64,000 bases of DNA from SYFY01 sp031385325 (GCA_031385325.1 JANNBJ010000170.1:1-64000); one strand, 5' to 3'. Shown: positions 52,074 to 61,080, counted from the stretch's first letter. Numbers and translations are program-made. Notes: a model not told the origin generated them from the sequence alone.

Positions 52074-53033
52074 GTGACCTCGCTCCCTGAACAGAAATCG
52101 CATCGGGTTCTGCTGACCGGTGCCACCGGTTTTATCGGCCGGCATGTGGAGCGTCAGCTGCTCGACGCCGGCCATCAGGTACTGGCGATCGTTCGTCCGG
52201 AGCGAACTTCCATACCACTGGATCCACGCACATCCATCATTCGAGCGAGCCTTTTTGATCCTGTCGGGATAGGCGCAGCCCTGGCGCAGGCTACGGCAGT
52301 GATACACCTTGCCGGCGCCGTACGTGGAGCAACCGCTGGCGACTTTTCGGCGGTCAACGTTGACGGCGTGCGTGTCATGCGCGACGCGATACTCCAGACC
52401 AATCCCGATCTTCCTGTCCTCCTGATGTCCTCACTGGCGGCAAGTTTCCCGGAATTGTCCGAGTACTCAGCCAGCAAACGGGCAGGCGAAGATCTGTTCA
52501 CTGCAGACGCACGATTACGCTGGACGGCAATTCGACCACCTGCCGTTTATGGTCCCGGTGACAAGGAACTGCGCCTGCTGCTCAACCTGCTCCTCCGCGG
52601 CGTGATCATCATTCCCGGCAATCCTGCGCAGCGCCTGTCATTTATCCATGTCACGGATCTCGCGGCAGCCTGCGTACATTGGCTGGTACACCATCAGATC
52701 CTCCTGCATCGCGTATTCAGCATCGACGACGGCAGGTCAGATGGCTACGATTGGCCGGCTATCGTGAGTGAAGTGTGTGAGCGACAGCTGCTGAAGGTCG
52801 TGATTCCTCCTGGATTGTTGAGAGTGCTTGGTCGCGTGAACGGCTGGGTGGCTGATCGGCTCGATCAAGCGCCGATGCTTTCTCCCGGCAAGGTCCGCGA
52901 ACTCATGAATCCCAGCTGGGTCGCCAGAGACACCGAAGGTACGCAGGCATTTGTTGCGGCTACCGGCTGGCACCCGGAATGGAAACTGGGGCATGGTGTG
53001 CGTCAGACCTTCAGTCGGCCAGACGCCGGATGA
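52074..53033 (+). CDS. cerR: NAD-dependent epimerase/dehydratase-like ceramide reductase (CerR-like)
   Basis: A 319-residue extended SDR. The Rossmann motif is TGATGFIG at residues 15-22, the catalytic pair is in EYSASKRAGE (Tyr-x-x-x-Lys), and AIRPPAVYGPGD and LSFIHVTDLAAACVHWL are typical of the epimerase/dehydratase group. The GTG at 52074 has little ribosome-binding sequence. In Caulobacter a protein of this family, CerR, reduces the keto group of oxidised ceramide. Its place between a fatty acyl ligase and an ACP/SPT pair supports that role, but a sugar-epimerase activity cannot be excluded from sequence alone. Confidence 0.8.
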   Translation: MTSLPEQKSHRVLLTGATGFIGRHVERQLLDAGHQVLAIVRPERTSIPLDPRTSIIRASLFDPVGIGAALAQATAVIHLAGAVRGATAGDFSAVNVDGVRVMRDAILQTNPDLPVLLMSSLAASFPELSEYSASKRAGEDLFTADARLRWTAIRPPAVYGPGDKELRLLLNLLLRGVIIIPGNPAQRLSFIHVTDLAAACVHWLVHHQILLHRVFSIDDGRSDGYDWPAIVSEVCERQLLKVVIPPGLLRVLGRVNGWVADRLDQAPMLSPGKVRELMNPSWVARDTEGTQAFVAATGWHPEWKLGHGVRQTFSRPDAG

Positions 53034-53164
53034 ATGACGGTGAAACTCAGATCTGCCGGAGTTTCCCGCACACAAATTGATGTTCTCATCCATTCGCAAC
53101 GGCGAAATACTGAGAGAAACCCGGATCAACAAGTCGCTGGCAGCAGCGATGGAGCGCTGAAGTT

Positions 53165-53404
53165 GTGAAAGATACGGAAGAACAGCTCAAGGACCTGCTT
53201 GAGCAAATTACCCCCATCCCGCCAGATTTTGATGGCAATTCAGACTTGATCGAAGATCTGGCGCTGGAGTCCATTCAGGTGATGGAGTTTGTCATGGAGG
53301 CTGAAGATCACTTCGATATCGCCATCGCCCAAGACAAACTGGCCGACGTTCGCACACTCTCCCAGCTGGTTGCCGTGATCGAGGATTTACGTGGCGCTGC
53401 TTGA
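53165..53404 (+). CDS. acpR: Acyl carrier protein (AcpR-like)
   Basis: A 79-residue acidic carrier protein. The phosphopantetheine attachment Ser is Ser 36 in DLALESIQVMEFVM; the usual DSL is ESI with Leu-Glu before it, a variant seen in specialised ACPs. The helical pattern and length are normal. The GTG at 53165 is assigned by frame and length, with GGAG about ten bases upstream. The serine palmitoyltransferase gene overlaps its last 14 bases. It probably carries the acyl group used to make the long-chain base, as AcpR does in Caulobacter. Confidence 0.88.
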   Translation: MKDTEEQLKDLLEQITPIPPDFDGNSDLIEDLALESIQVMEFVMEAEDHFDIAIAQDKLADVRTLSQLVAVIEDLRGAA

Positions 53405-54560
53405 CAAGTTTACCGACGTTGCGCGAATTCGCGACGGGCTCGGCGTCATTGATCCTACCCGCGTAGTCGTTGATCGGCTGTTATCCGCAACCCGCGCCAT
53501 GATCAACGGCCGTGAAACCCTGCTCGCTGGCACCAACAACTACCTCGGCATGACGATGGAGCCGGAATCCATCGCCGCCGGTCAAGCTGCGCTTGCAACC
53601 GCAGGCACCGGCACCACCGGCTCGCGCATGGCAAACGGCACTCATGCAACCCATCGCGCGCTTGAAACTGAACTGGCGGATTTCTACGGGTATCCCTACG
53701 CCATGGTGTTCACCACAGGTTATGGCGCGAATCTTGGGGTCATGTCCGCACTGACGGGGCCGGGCGACGCGGTCATGCTGGATGCCCACGCGCATGCGAG
53801 CCTGCACGATGGCGCGCGACTGTCAAAAGCCGACATCTTCAGCTTCCGCCACAACGACGCTGACAATCTCAATCAGCGGCTGCGCCGATTGGGTGAGCAG
53901 GCCAGCAGGGCACTGGTGGTCGTCGAAGGTCTGTACAGCGTGACGGGTGATCTGGCGCCCCTGGCAGCCATCAATGAAGTGACCACTGCACACGGCGCTA
54001 CGTTACTGGTCGATGAAGCACACTCGATCGGTGTGCTCGGTGATGGTGGTCGAGGCGTGGTCGAGTCTGCCGGCATTCTCGACACCGTGGATTTTATCGT
54101 CGGCACCTTCAGCAAGGCATTCGGCACAACGGGCGGCTTCTGCGTCAGCCGCCACGCTGAACTTGCGTTGTTCCCCTACTGTAGCCGTCCCTACATGTTC
54201 ACCGCTTCACCGAGCCCCGCAACCGTGGCCAGTACGCGTGCGGCACTGAAAATCATGCGTGATCGACCGGAACAACGGCTCCAGCTCCAGGATCTGTGTT
54301 TTCGACTCAACTCGGGATTGAAGCAACTCGGCCTTCCCGTGAACGAAGTGCCCACGCCGGTGGCGTGTGTGGAACTGCCGGATCGCGAACGCGCGCTGGC
54401 GGCGTGGCGAACGCTGCTCGAACAGGGTGTCTACGTGAACATCATGCTGCCGCCGGCAACACCGGGTAATACAAGTTTGCTGCGACTCAGCATCGGCGCC
54501 GCACACACTCACGCCGACATTGATGAACTTATTCAGAAGCTCGCATTCGTTCTCGATTGA
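53391..54560 (+). CDS. spt: Alpha-oxoamine synthase, probable serine palmitoyltransferase
   Basis: A 389-residue PLP enzyme of the alpha-oxoamine synthase family. The Schiff-base Lys is Lys 242 (GTFSKAFGTTGG), Asp 208 and His 211 (LVDEAHSIG) hold the cofactor, and His 135 (DAHAHASLHDG) stacks on it. The family also includes KAPA synthase, ALA synthase and KBL; the directly upstream ACP, the CerR-like gene and the acyl ligase favour serine palmitoyltransferase, which joins serine and an acyl thioester to 3-keto-sphinganine. The GTG at 53391 overlaps the ACP gene. Its end overlaps the convergent flippase gene by 32 bases. Confidence 0.85.
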   Translation: MALLDKFTDVARIRDGLGVIDPTRVVVDRLLSATRAMINGRETLLAGTNNYLGMTMEPESIAAGQAALATAGTGTTGSRMANGTHATHRALETELADFYGYPYAMVFTTGYGANLGVMSALTGPGDAVMLDAHAHASLHDGARLSKADIFSFRHNDADNLNQRLRRLGEQASRALVVVEGLYSVTGDLAPLAAINEVTTAHGATLLVDEAHSIGVLGDGGRGVVESAGILDTVDFIVGTFSKAFGTTGGFCVSRHAELALFPYCSRPYMFTASPSPATVASTRAALKIMRDRPEQRLQLQDLCFRLNSGLKQLGLPVNEVPTPVACVELPDRERALAAWRTLLEQGVYVNIMLPPATPGNTSLLRLSIGAAHTHADIDELIQKLAFVLD

Positions 54561-55833
54561 TCGGCCTGCGCAGCAGCCACCACAAGACCAGAAGATAGGT
54601 CGAGAGGCTCACGATGGCCGCGATCAACGCTGCATAACCTGGCGTCAGAGACTGCTGCGTTGCAACGAGCAACCAGAAGCTTGCGCTGTAGGCCAGCAAT
54701 ACACCAACCGACAGTCCGAGCACAAGGCGTTCACCACCCAGGGTATAAATCGCCGGCCGCAGCACACCTCCGGGCAGTTCAAGCACCGCGGCACCGACCA
54801 GCAAAGCCATCAACAAGGTGCCCGACGCAAACTGCTCACCGCCCAGCAGTTGCAGCAGCACTTCACCAAACCACGTCGTCGCCGACATGAACACGATGCC
54901 GAACACAGCCAGCAATCCGCTTAACTGAAGTGAAAACCACATGAACCGTCGGGGATTCGTTATCCACATCCTTGCAAGATCGGGGAACACAGCCTGACGA
55001 ATCAACGCAACCGGTTTGCGCAGGACATCCGCCACATCGCGGACCAGACGGTAAACGCCTGCATCCGTTGCACCCAGACTGGCCCCGACCAGTAACGTCG
55101 GACCTTGTCGCAACAACGAATCAACATTCGACTGCCAGTACACGGCAACCAGAAAACTCTGCAATCCCGGTATCTGCAGACTCGTCAAACGCGCCTGCCA
55201 GAACCTCACATTGACAAGGCCGACCCGGACATGTCGGAAGGCCGGTACCAGGACGATGATCTGGTCAACCCAGAGCGCAAATGCCCAGACACACACAAAG
55301 TACTGCACCGGAGAATCCAGCAGGCCAAGCACCCCGACACCGAGAAAGCGGACCAACGGCCCGACACCTTCGATCATCCCTAGAACAGCGTAGCGATCCA
55401 GCACTCGCAGGGCGCCTCTGGCGGTACCCGCAACAAACCCCGACGCTGCGAGCACGTACCACCACGCCGTGGCAGGCACACTGAACAGATGGAGCGTCAA
55501 CCCTGAAAAAAGCAGGACAGCGATAACGAGCATGGCCAGCACCATGCCGATCAGATCCAGCCGCCAGAGTGCTGCAAGCAGAGCACCCCAACGAGTGGAA
55601 TCCGCTGCCGCATGCTCCGCAATGCCAAAACGTACTGCTGCTTCGGCAGTCTTGAAATTGCAGAACTGCCGTACCAGCAAGGCTCCGGCGTGCAACATGA
55701 CCAGCACACCAAAATCACCGGCTCCCAATGTTCGCGCGCAGATGATCGTTGACCCTACCGTGAATATCGCTGACAGCCCTTGCCCACCGAGCAACCAGCC
55801 AAAGTTTTCGGCCAGTCGTCGCCAGATACTCAT
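54529..55833 (-). CDS. Polysaccharide/lipid flippase (MOP superfamily, Wzx-like)
   Basis: A 434-residue membrane protein with about twelve helices. The opening WRRLAENFGWLLGGQGLSAIFTVGSTIICARTLGAGDFGVLVM (quoted in parts: GWLLGGQGLSAIFTV, ARTLGAGDFGVL) is typical of the polysaccharide-biosynthesis/oligosaccharide flippase family, as is VGASLGATDAGVYRLVRDVADVL. The start is ATG 55833, overlapping the upstream stop (ATGA). It is in one operon with a nucleotidyltransferase-like and a CDP-alcohol phosphatidyltransferase gene. It may flip a lipid-linked head group or a lipid across the inner membrane. Confidence 0.85.
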   Translation of the reverse strand: MSIWRRLAENFGWLLGGQGLSAIFTVGSTIICARTLGAGDFGVLVMLHAGALLVRQFCNFKTAEAAVRFGIAEHAAADSTRWGALLAALWRLDLIGMVLAMLVIAVLLFSGLTLHLFSVPATAWWYVLAASGFVAGTARGALRVLDRYAVLGMIEGVGPLVRFLGVGVLGLLDSPVQYFVCVWAFALWVDQIIVLVPAFRHVRVGLVNVRFWQARLTSLQIPGLQSFLVAVYWQSNVDSLLRQGPTLLVGASLGATDAGVYRLVRDVADVLRKPVALIRQAVFPDLARMWITNPRRFMWFSLQLSGLLAVFGIVFMSATTWFGEVLLQLLGGEQFASGTLLMALLVGAAVLELPGGVLRPAIYTLGGERLVLGLSVGVLLAYSASFWLLVATQQSLTPGYAALIAAIVSLSTYLLVLWWLLRRPINRERMRASE

Positions 55834-56690
55834 CTGAAGCCGCCAAGCCGATAGAGTCGCCAGACGTAGCCCCAGCCAAATACCAGCGGCCATCGTCTGG
55901 CCCGATCACTGGGTTCGAGTTGCACACCGGATTGGCGCCCTACTTTCCAGGCCAGATAATCGAGAGGGTCATCAAACGTCAACGCGGACTTGATGATGCG
56001 CAGCGCCGAGAAAATCTTGCCAGCCATCTGTCGGCCGCGCCACAACAATCCAGCCCACCGGGCGCGATGCCCGCCACTGGCATGCACAGGGGCGAAGGCC
56101 ATATGCAGTGCATCGTAATGCGCAATGTCCGCGAGATAGAGTTCGGCAATCCTGGCGGCAGACTCTGATCGAAGCTCGGCACCGTAGGTCAGCTGAAACG
56201 CGGTCTGCCAGAACGTTGCCGACGCAGGCAGATTACCGGACGACCAGCACGAACCCACCGTTTCCATGAGCCGCCGCTGCGCCAGCTTGCGGATATCGCC
56301 TGCCAGCGCCTGCAAGGTTGCGTTGCGTGTATACAGTAACGGCGTCGGCTGCGCAAAACGGGCGCGAAAGTAGGGATGAAAATCGCTGTTCACCGCATCG
56401 AGCAACTGGGTTGTGGTCAGCACCGTCACCTTCGCTCTCAGTGCTGCAGATTTTTGCACCAGCACCGTTGGTGGCAACAATCGACCGAGCCAGTATCGCC
56501 ATCCCTTCGGGTAGCGATCGAGAAGCACATAGAAATCCGGCATCGTGTCGCGCCGGCCACGGCGCCATGATCCATAGAGAAAGATCGCATCCACGCGCTC
56601 ACCGAATCGGCGCGAGACACCATCAACCAGAGCCGTCAGCTGTGGGTCGAGTGATTCGCCATCGTCGCTCACCGGCTCAGGAGTAGGCAC
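55830..56690 (-). CDS. Nucleotidyltransferase-fold protein, catalytic site incomplete
   Basis: A protein of about 286 residues. The N-terminus shows a polymerase-beta-like nucleotidyltransferase pattern, FLYGSWRRGRRDTMPDFYVLLD, with the GS pair at 40-41. The second carboxylate of the usual D-x-D/E is replaced: D-F-Y at 52-54. It may therefore be inactive as a transferase or use another residue. The rest is helical with no family I recognise. GTG 56690 (overlapping the previous gene by 14 bases) or GTG 56672 could be the start. It is placed between the CDP-alcohol transferase and the flippase, implying a lipid head-group role. Confidence 0.65.
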   Translation of the reverse strand: MPTPEPVSDDGESLDPQLTALVDGVSRRFGERVDAIFLYGSWRRGRRDTMPDFYVLLDRYPKGWRYWLGRLLPPTVLVQKSAALRAKVTVLTTTQLLDAVNSDFHPYFRARFAQPTPLLYTRNATLQALAGDIRKLAQRRLMETVGSCWSSGNLPASATFWQTAFQLTYGAELRSESAARIAELYLADIAHYDALHMAFAPVHASGGHRARWAGLLWRGRQMAGKIFSALRIIKSALTFDDPLDYLAWKVGRQSGVQLEPSDRARRWPLVFGWGYVWRLYRLGGFR

Positions 56691-57855
56691 TGCGCGTCGC
56701 CGAAAAAGTCGCGTACGCGCGCGGGAAACGAGTTCTGGACACCGGATCCGCAAGCCATGAGGTCAGTGGTCCGCCGCTCAGCCGCACGCCGATCGCATAA
56801 ATCAGTCGCAACAGGAGAATGCACGTGCTGAGCACCGACCAGCCCACGACCAGTTCAAAGCCCAGTGCCGGTGACCCCGCCAGCCAGCCGAGTGTCAGTA
56901 GTACCAGGCACGGATTGCGGCGCGCCGTAAACAGCCGGAAGTAGGCATCAAACGGGCGCCACGCAAACAGTCCGATCGGTCCAAGCGAGTGGAATGCGGC
57001 TTCCACCAGCCGGCCACCGATGTACCCGACAAACACGGCGATGACCATGCCGTTGATATCCAGACCGAATGGCGCGGTGTAGTTGACCAGCGACAGCCCC
57101 CAACACCAGTACCAGAACGGCGGATGCACGATGTCCATACCGTGATCAAGCCAATGGCCGATGCGACTGGATTGCACCGTCACTCTCGCGAGTTTGCCAT
57201 CCACCGTATCGAGATAGGTCATGAACCAGCCACAGGCCAGACCGAACAAGTAGTAGCCGGTAAAAAATGCCCAGCAGGCAATCAGCATCAGGGTGACGCC
57301 GGTCAGGGTCACCATGTTCGGGGTCAGTCCGAGACTTGCAGCAATCTTGACCCCGACTCGCGCCGGCTTGGGCCACCACCACTTGGTAACAAAATCCGTG
57401 ACGCCTTTGTACGAGCCGCCATACAGGCGGCTTTCCAGTGCGGCGCAATTCTCTGGCGACACCTGTGCGACCAGCGGTGGCTCGGCCTTGCGCAGTTCAA
57501 CGGCATAGGCGTTCAGATCCTCCACCGAGAGCTTCGTGATTGATCCGGTTCCGCTTTCAGCCGGACTGCCAAGCTGACTTCGTGCGGCGTCGGCCATCGG
57601 GAACGGAACAAACGCCGCTGCCGGTCGACCATCTGCCATCAGCACGCCAGTTTGTGTCAGCAGACTACTCAGGGCGCGCACTTCGAAAACGTGATCGACC
57701 TTCACCAGCAATACATGATCAGCGCCGGCCAGGGATGACCACTCTTGAACAACTTCGGGATCGCCGAGAGATTTCACCTGTCGCTGCAATCGAGTGCGCC
57801 CATCGAGCCCCCACAACGTGAGCGGACTGTCGCCCATCAGCCAGACCTTGATCAT
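56677..57855 (-). CDS. CDP-alcohol phosphatidyltransferase with N-terminal NTP-transferase-like region
   Basis: A 392-residue protein. Residues 150-390 are a membrane CDP-alcohol phosphotransferase with the full motif DGx2ARx8Gx3Dx3D (Asp 219, Gly 220, Ala 223, Arg 224, Gly 233, Asp 237, Asp 241) and SLGLTPNMVTLTGV, typical of this superfamily. Residues 1-140 resemble a shortened MobA/cytidylyltransferase-like domain without its N-terminal nucleotide loop, recalling fused IPCT/DIPP-synthase enzymes. It should transfer a phospho-alcohol from a CDP donor to a lipid or alcohol acceptor. The ATG is at 57855, 28 bases after a perfect TATAAT. First gene of a three-gene operon. Confidence 0.88.
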   Translation of the reverse strand: MIKVWLMGDSPLTLWGLDGRTRLQRQVKSLGDPEVVQEWSSLAGADHVLLVKVDHVFEVRALSSLLTQTGVLMADGRPAAAFVPFPMADAARSQLGSPAESGTGSITKLSVEDLNAYAVELRKAEPPLVAQVSPENCAALESRLYGGSYKGVTDFVTKWWWPKPARVGVKIAASLGLTPNMVTLTGVTLMLIACWAFFTGYYLFGLACGWFMTYLDTVDGKLARVTVQSSRIGHWLDHGMDIVHPPFWYWCWGLSLVNYTAPFGLDINGMVIAVFVGYIGGRLVEAAFHSLGPIGLFAWRPFDAYFRLFTARRNPCLVLLTLGWLAGSPALGFELVVGWSVLSTCILLLRLIYAIGVRLSGGPLTSWLADPVSRTRFPRAYATFSATRSAYS

Positions 57856-57882
57856 GCAACCAGTACCCTGAGAATTGGGGCA

Positions 57883-57888
57883 ATTATA
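57883..57888 (-). promoter_or_regulatory. Perfect -10 box (TATAAT) upstream of the CDP-alcohol gene
   Basis: TATAAT on the minus strand lies 28 bases ahead of the ATG at 57855. No good -35 box is present at 16-18 bases, so it may be an extended or activator-dependent promoter. It lies in the 104-base gap between this gene and the divergent metallophosphoesterase gene. Confidence 0.35.
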
Positions 57889-57959
57889 CGCAGCCCTCGG
57901 CCGGCATATTCACCTGCCTGTTAGACTGCCGCCTTCGAAGAATCAATCGGTCTTTTGTC

Positions 57960-58847
57960 GTGCGACTTATCCATATCACCGACCTTCACTTGACCTCGCT
58001 CGCCCACCTCGGCTGGCGTGATCTGCACGGCAAGCAGCGGCTTGGCTATCAATCGTGGTTGCGCAACCGCCAGTACCGTCATCTGCGGGTCAACCTCGAT
58101 CGACTGATGGAAGGTGTGATGGCACGCAAACCGGATCTGCTCTGCATCACCGGCGATCTTGTACACATCGCCGATCCGGACGAGTTGAACGCCGCCGCCC
58201 AGTGGCTTACAAGCCTGGACCTCACCGATCGGATCGTACTGGTTCCGGGTAATCACGATCTCTATCATCCGGCGGCCTGGTCGGTTCTCACCAAACAGTG
58301 GCGCTCCTGGTTCCGATGGCGTGACGATGCCGACGTGTCTACACCGCACAGCGCTTGGCCGTTAACCATCAGATCGAGGGGTGTCAGCGTCGACTGTCTC
58401 AACAGTTCGGTGCCGATGCCCTGGTACAGCGCGCAGGGTCAACTCGGTGTGGGTCAACTCGATCGACTGACATCGTCGACAAAAGGTCTTCAAGAGCCAA
58501 GCGTGTTGTTATTACATCATCCACCCTTGTCAGCAAAGGAAGACCCATCCATATCCCGCCGCAAGGCCTTGAGGGATAGTGCCGGGCTCAGACCGCTGCT
58601 CAGCCGTTACGACTTTGTGCTGCACGGCCACACCCACAAGAATACTTTTCTGAATGCTGCCAACACGCGCATCTACGGCACGGCATCTGCGTCTGCAAGC
58701 AACGCAAGCTTTCGTCAGTTTGATCTGATCCAGGTGGACAACAACTTGCAGATCAGCATGCAACTACATCAGTTGACCGACCATGAGGTCGCGCAGGTGG
58801 ACGCGCAGACATGGGGCCGAAAGGTAGAGGTCAGCGTCGCTGGATAA
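57960..58847 (+). CDS. Metallophosphoesterase (calcineurin-like)
   Basis: A 295-residue metallophosphatase. All blocks are present: ITDLHL with Asp 8/His 10, GDLVH near 65, PGNHD near 96, HHPPLS and GHTHKN. These bind two metals and hydrolyse phosphomonoesters or diesters. The start is GTG 57960. There is no signal peptide, so it acts in the cytosol. It is divergent from the CDP-alcohol gene and convergent with lptG (17 bases overlap). In this setting it could remove a phosphate from a lipid or head-group intermediate. Confidence 0.88.
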   Translation: MRLIHITDLHLTSLAHLGWRDLHGKQRLGYQSWLRNRQYRHLRVNLDRLMEGVMARKPDLLCITGDLVHIADPDELNAAAQWLTSLDLTDRIVLVPGNHDLYHPAAWSVLTKQWRSWFRWRDDADVSTPHSAWPLTIRSRGVSVDCLNSSVPMPWYSAQGQLGVGQLDRLTSSTKGLQEPSVLLLHHPPLSAKEDPSISRRKALRDSAGLRPLLSRYDFVLHGHTHKNTFLNAANTRIYGTASASASNASFRQFDLIQVDNNLQISMQLHQLTDHEVAQVDAQTWGRKVEVSVAG

Positions 58848-59889
58848 ACAGGACTGCGCCAGCCAGCATGAGGAGGTCTGGCAGCAAGCCCGTCAACGGT
58901 GCCGACCAGAGATACAGCAGCGCCAGCTGCGTCGTCAGCCGCTCGATCAGGAAGAAGCCGATCCCCACCGCACCACCAATCGCGATGCGCGCGCCCATGG
59001 ACATGGCGCGACTTGAGCCAAGCACAATCGGCAGTCCCAGCAATGACAGCGCCAGCAAGCCAAAGGGCAGACTCAACTGCTGCCACAACAACACTTCATA
59101 ACGATGACTGTCGAGGCCGTTCGACCGCAGGTGCCGGATGTATCGATAGAGATCGAGTGGTGCCAGCGCATGGTCGGCGTTGATGAGGGTAAAGATCTGC
59201 CGTGCATCGAAGTCCGGAACGAAGGGTAAAACCTTGTACCGATTGATGTCCTGACCCTGGGGCGAAAAGCGAATCGTCGTCACATCACGCAGCAGCCAGT
59301 CACGCGCGCCGAGGACGTCCGCTCGCGCCGCGCGCTGGATTTCGAGCAAACTACCGTCTGCATCCAGTTCATAGATTTCGATGTCAACCGGCACCATGCC
59401 CATCTCGACGCTGCCAATACGCAGCAGTCGATTGCCCTGACGAGTCCAGTAGGCGGCATCATCGCGAGTGGAGCCCTCGTATGTATTCACACGCAGCTCC
59501 GACGCCCGTTGCTCGAGGAGCGGAATCAGCCACTGCTGGCTCGCCAGCACGCCCGCCGCCAACAGTAGCGCCAACACCAGAACCGGCCTGGCGGCCCGCA
59601 TCAACGACCAGCCGCTCATGCGCAGTACCGTCAGCTCCTCGGAGCTGGAAAGTGCACCATAACCAATGATGCTGCCAAGCAGACAGACGACCGGCAGCAG
59701 ATCGATACCGATGCCTGGCAAGTGCAGCGCTGCAACACGCAGTGCATCGTTCGACGAAAAACTACCTTTGCCAATGTCTTCAAGCTGTTCAGCCAGTTCG
59801 AGAAAGCCGAACAGCCCCAGCAGTAACAGCACGACGGGCGCACCACCGCGCAACAGGCTGACGAACACATGACGATCAAGGATCAACAC
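58831..59889 (-). CDS. lptG: LptG-like LPS/lipid export permease
   Basis: A 352-residue YjgP/YjgQ permease with three helices at each end and a periplasmic beta-jellyroll between them. The opening ILDRHVFVSLLRGGAPVVLLLLGLFGFLELAEQLEDIGKG is LptG-like (note LAEQLEDIG), followed by YGALSSSEELTVLRMSGWS, the coupling helix contacting the LptB ATPase. The C-terminal RAMSMGARIAIGGAVGIGFFLIERLTTQLALLY is typical. The start is GTG 59889, seven bases after the lptF stop. LptB and LptC are not seen nearby. Confidence 0.9.
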   Translation of the reverse strand: MLILDRHVFVSLLRGGAPVVLLLLGLFGFLELAEQLEDIGKGSFSSNDALRVAALHLPGIGIDLLPVVCLLGSIIGYGALSSSEELTVLRMSGWSLMRAARPVLVLALLLAAGVLASQQWLIPLLEQRASELRVNTYEGSTRDDAAYWTRQGNRLLRIGSVEMGMVPVDIEIYELDADGSLLEIQRAARADVLGARDWLLRDVTTIRFSPQGQDINRYKVLPFVPDFDARQIFTLINADHALAPLDLYRYIRHLRSNGLDSHRYEVLLWQQLSLPFGLLALSLLGLPIVLGSSRAMSMGARIAIGGAVGIGFFLIERLTTQLALLYLWSAPLTGLLPDLLMLAGAVLFIQRR

Positions 59890-59895
59890 GGTGAG

Positions 59896-60945
59896 TTACA
59901 ACCCTGCCTGGCGACGCTGTAGAAGCATGACGACCAGAAGCACCACACCAAGACCGGTTGGTGCCCACCACAGAAAGTCGATGGTGCCCTGCTCAACACC
60001 GCTGCGCACCACGCCAAGCACGTTGTAGTAGAGCGCATAGATGATCACGGCCAGGACAATTCGAGCGTACCTGCCACTGCGTGGACGAGTGCGACTGAGT
60101 GGCAAGGCGACCGCGGCCAGCAACAATGTCGACAAGCCATTCGACCAGCGCCACTGCCATTCCGCACGCTCCTTGCGACCACTCGATTCAGAGAGCGCAG
60201 CAGTCGTCGCTGCCTTTGTCTTGTAACCCACCGCTTCCGCTTCGATGCCAGGAACGCTCAACTCCAGCACGCCCAATCGAGCTACCAGCGTGCGACCACT
60301 GACGCCTTTTTTGTAGATCATCGCGTCATCCAGCCGCAGCTGATGGCGTTCATTCACTGTTTGATTGGCAAGCACGCCTGTGGGCGCGGATATCACTTCC
60401 AGGCCGCCATCGCGGTCGCTGCGCAGAAACAACTGACCAAGCTGTCCTTCGTCCTGCGCGCCTGAGTCACGCAAGCGGGGGCCACCCAAGAGGAAGCCAG
60501 GCGAGCGGGAGCCAATGAACACAGTGCGTCCTTCACCGGCAAGCGAATGGAACGTACCTGCCGACAACGTCGCAAAATCGGTCGCAGCTTCGGCTCGGGA
60601 TTCCACGGCATAAAGCTGACCATAGGCCCAGGGGCGCAAATAGACCGACAGCAGCGTGACACCGATAGCTGCGGCAAGGGCCACTCCAAGCACGGGAACC
60701 ATCAGACGAGATTCGGGGATCCCACTTGCCCGAAACGCAATGATTTCCCAATCCGAGTAAAGCCTGCCCAGACCGACGATGAAACCGATGTACAGCGCGA
60801 TGGGCAGCAGCACTTCAAGGGCGATCAAGGTCTTCAGGAACGACAACCGGAGAACCGCCGCAGCCTCAAGCAGACCCGCATTCGCCTCGCTCAGAAAGCG
60901 CGCCAGACTGTAGGCCACGAAAACACTGATCAGCAAAGCCAGCAC
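59896..60945 (-). CDS. lptF: LptF-like LPS/lipid export permease (start uncertain, maybe ATT at 61008)
   Basis: A protein of 349 residues from GTG 60945, or about 370 if it starts further upstream. It has LLPIALYIGFIVGLGRLYSDWEIIAFRASGI, the LptF coupling-helix region, a periplasmic jellyroll and three C-terminal helices (STLLLAAVALPLSR, IDFLWWAPTGLGVVLLVVMLL). The frame stays open above the GTG and reads VIDRYLIGVVARPFLAV, which looks like the true LptF beginning, but no ATG, GTG or TTG exists there; ATT codons at 61008 or 61005 would give a classic MII-type start. Pairs with lptG. Which lipid it exports here is not known. Confidence 0.85.
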   Translation of the reverse strand: MLALLISVFVAYSLARFLSEANAGLLEAAAVLRLSFLKTLIALEVLLPIALYIGFIVGLGRLYSDWEIIAFRASGIPESRLMVPVLGVALAAAIGVTLLSVYLRPWAYGQLYAVESRAEAATDFATLSAGTFHSLAGEGRTVFIGSRSPGFLLGGPRLRDSGAQDEGQLGQLFLRSDRDGGLEVISAPTGVLANQTVNERHQLRLDDAMIYKKGVSGRTLVARLGVLELSVPGIEAEAVGYKTKAATTAALSESSGRKERAEWQWRWSNGLSTLLLAAVALPLSRTRPRSGRYARIVLAVIIYALYYNVLGVVRSGVEQGTIDFLWWAPTGLGVVLLVVMLLQRRQAGL

Positions 60946-61080
60946 CGCAAGGAACGGCCGAGCGACGACGCCAATCAGATAACGGTCGATGACAGTCGGG
61001 CTAATAATGACCTCGCGCCGGGCATGGAGAAAAAGTGAGGGTGCTATGATGCCCCGGAGGACTCACCGGACGATAACGAT

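Noticed and set aside
53079..53159. 26-codon frame just before the ACP gene
   Set aside because: Short, with no clear ribosome site; it may be a chance frame, though a leader peptide cannot be fully excluded.
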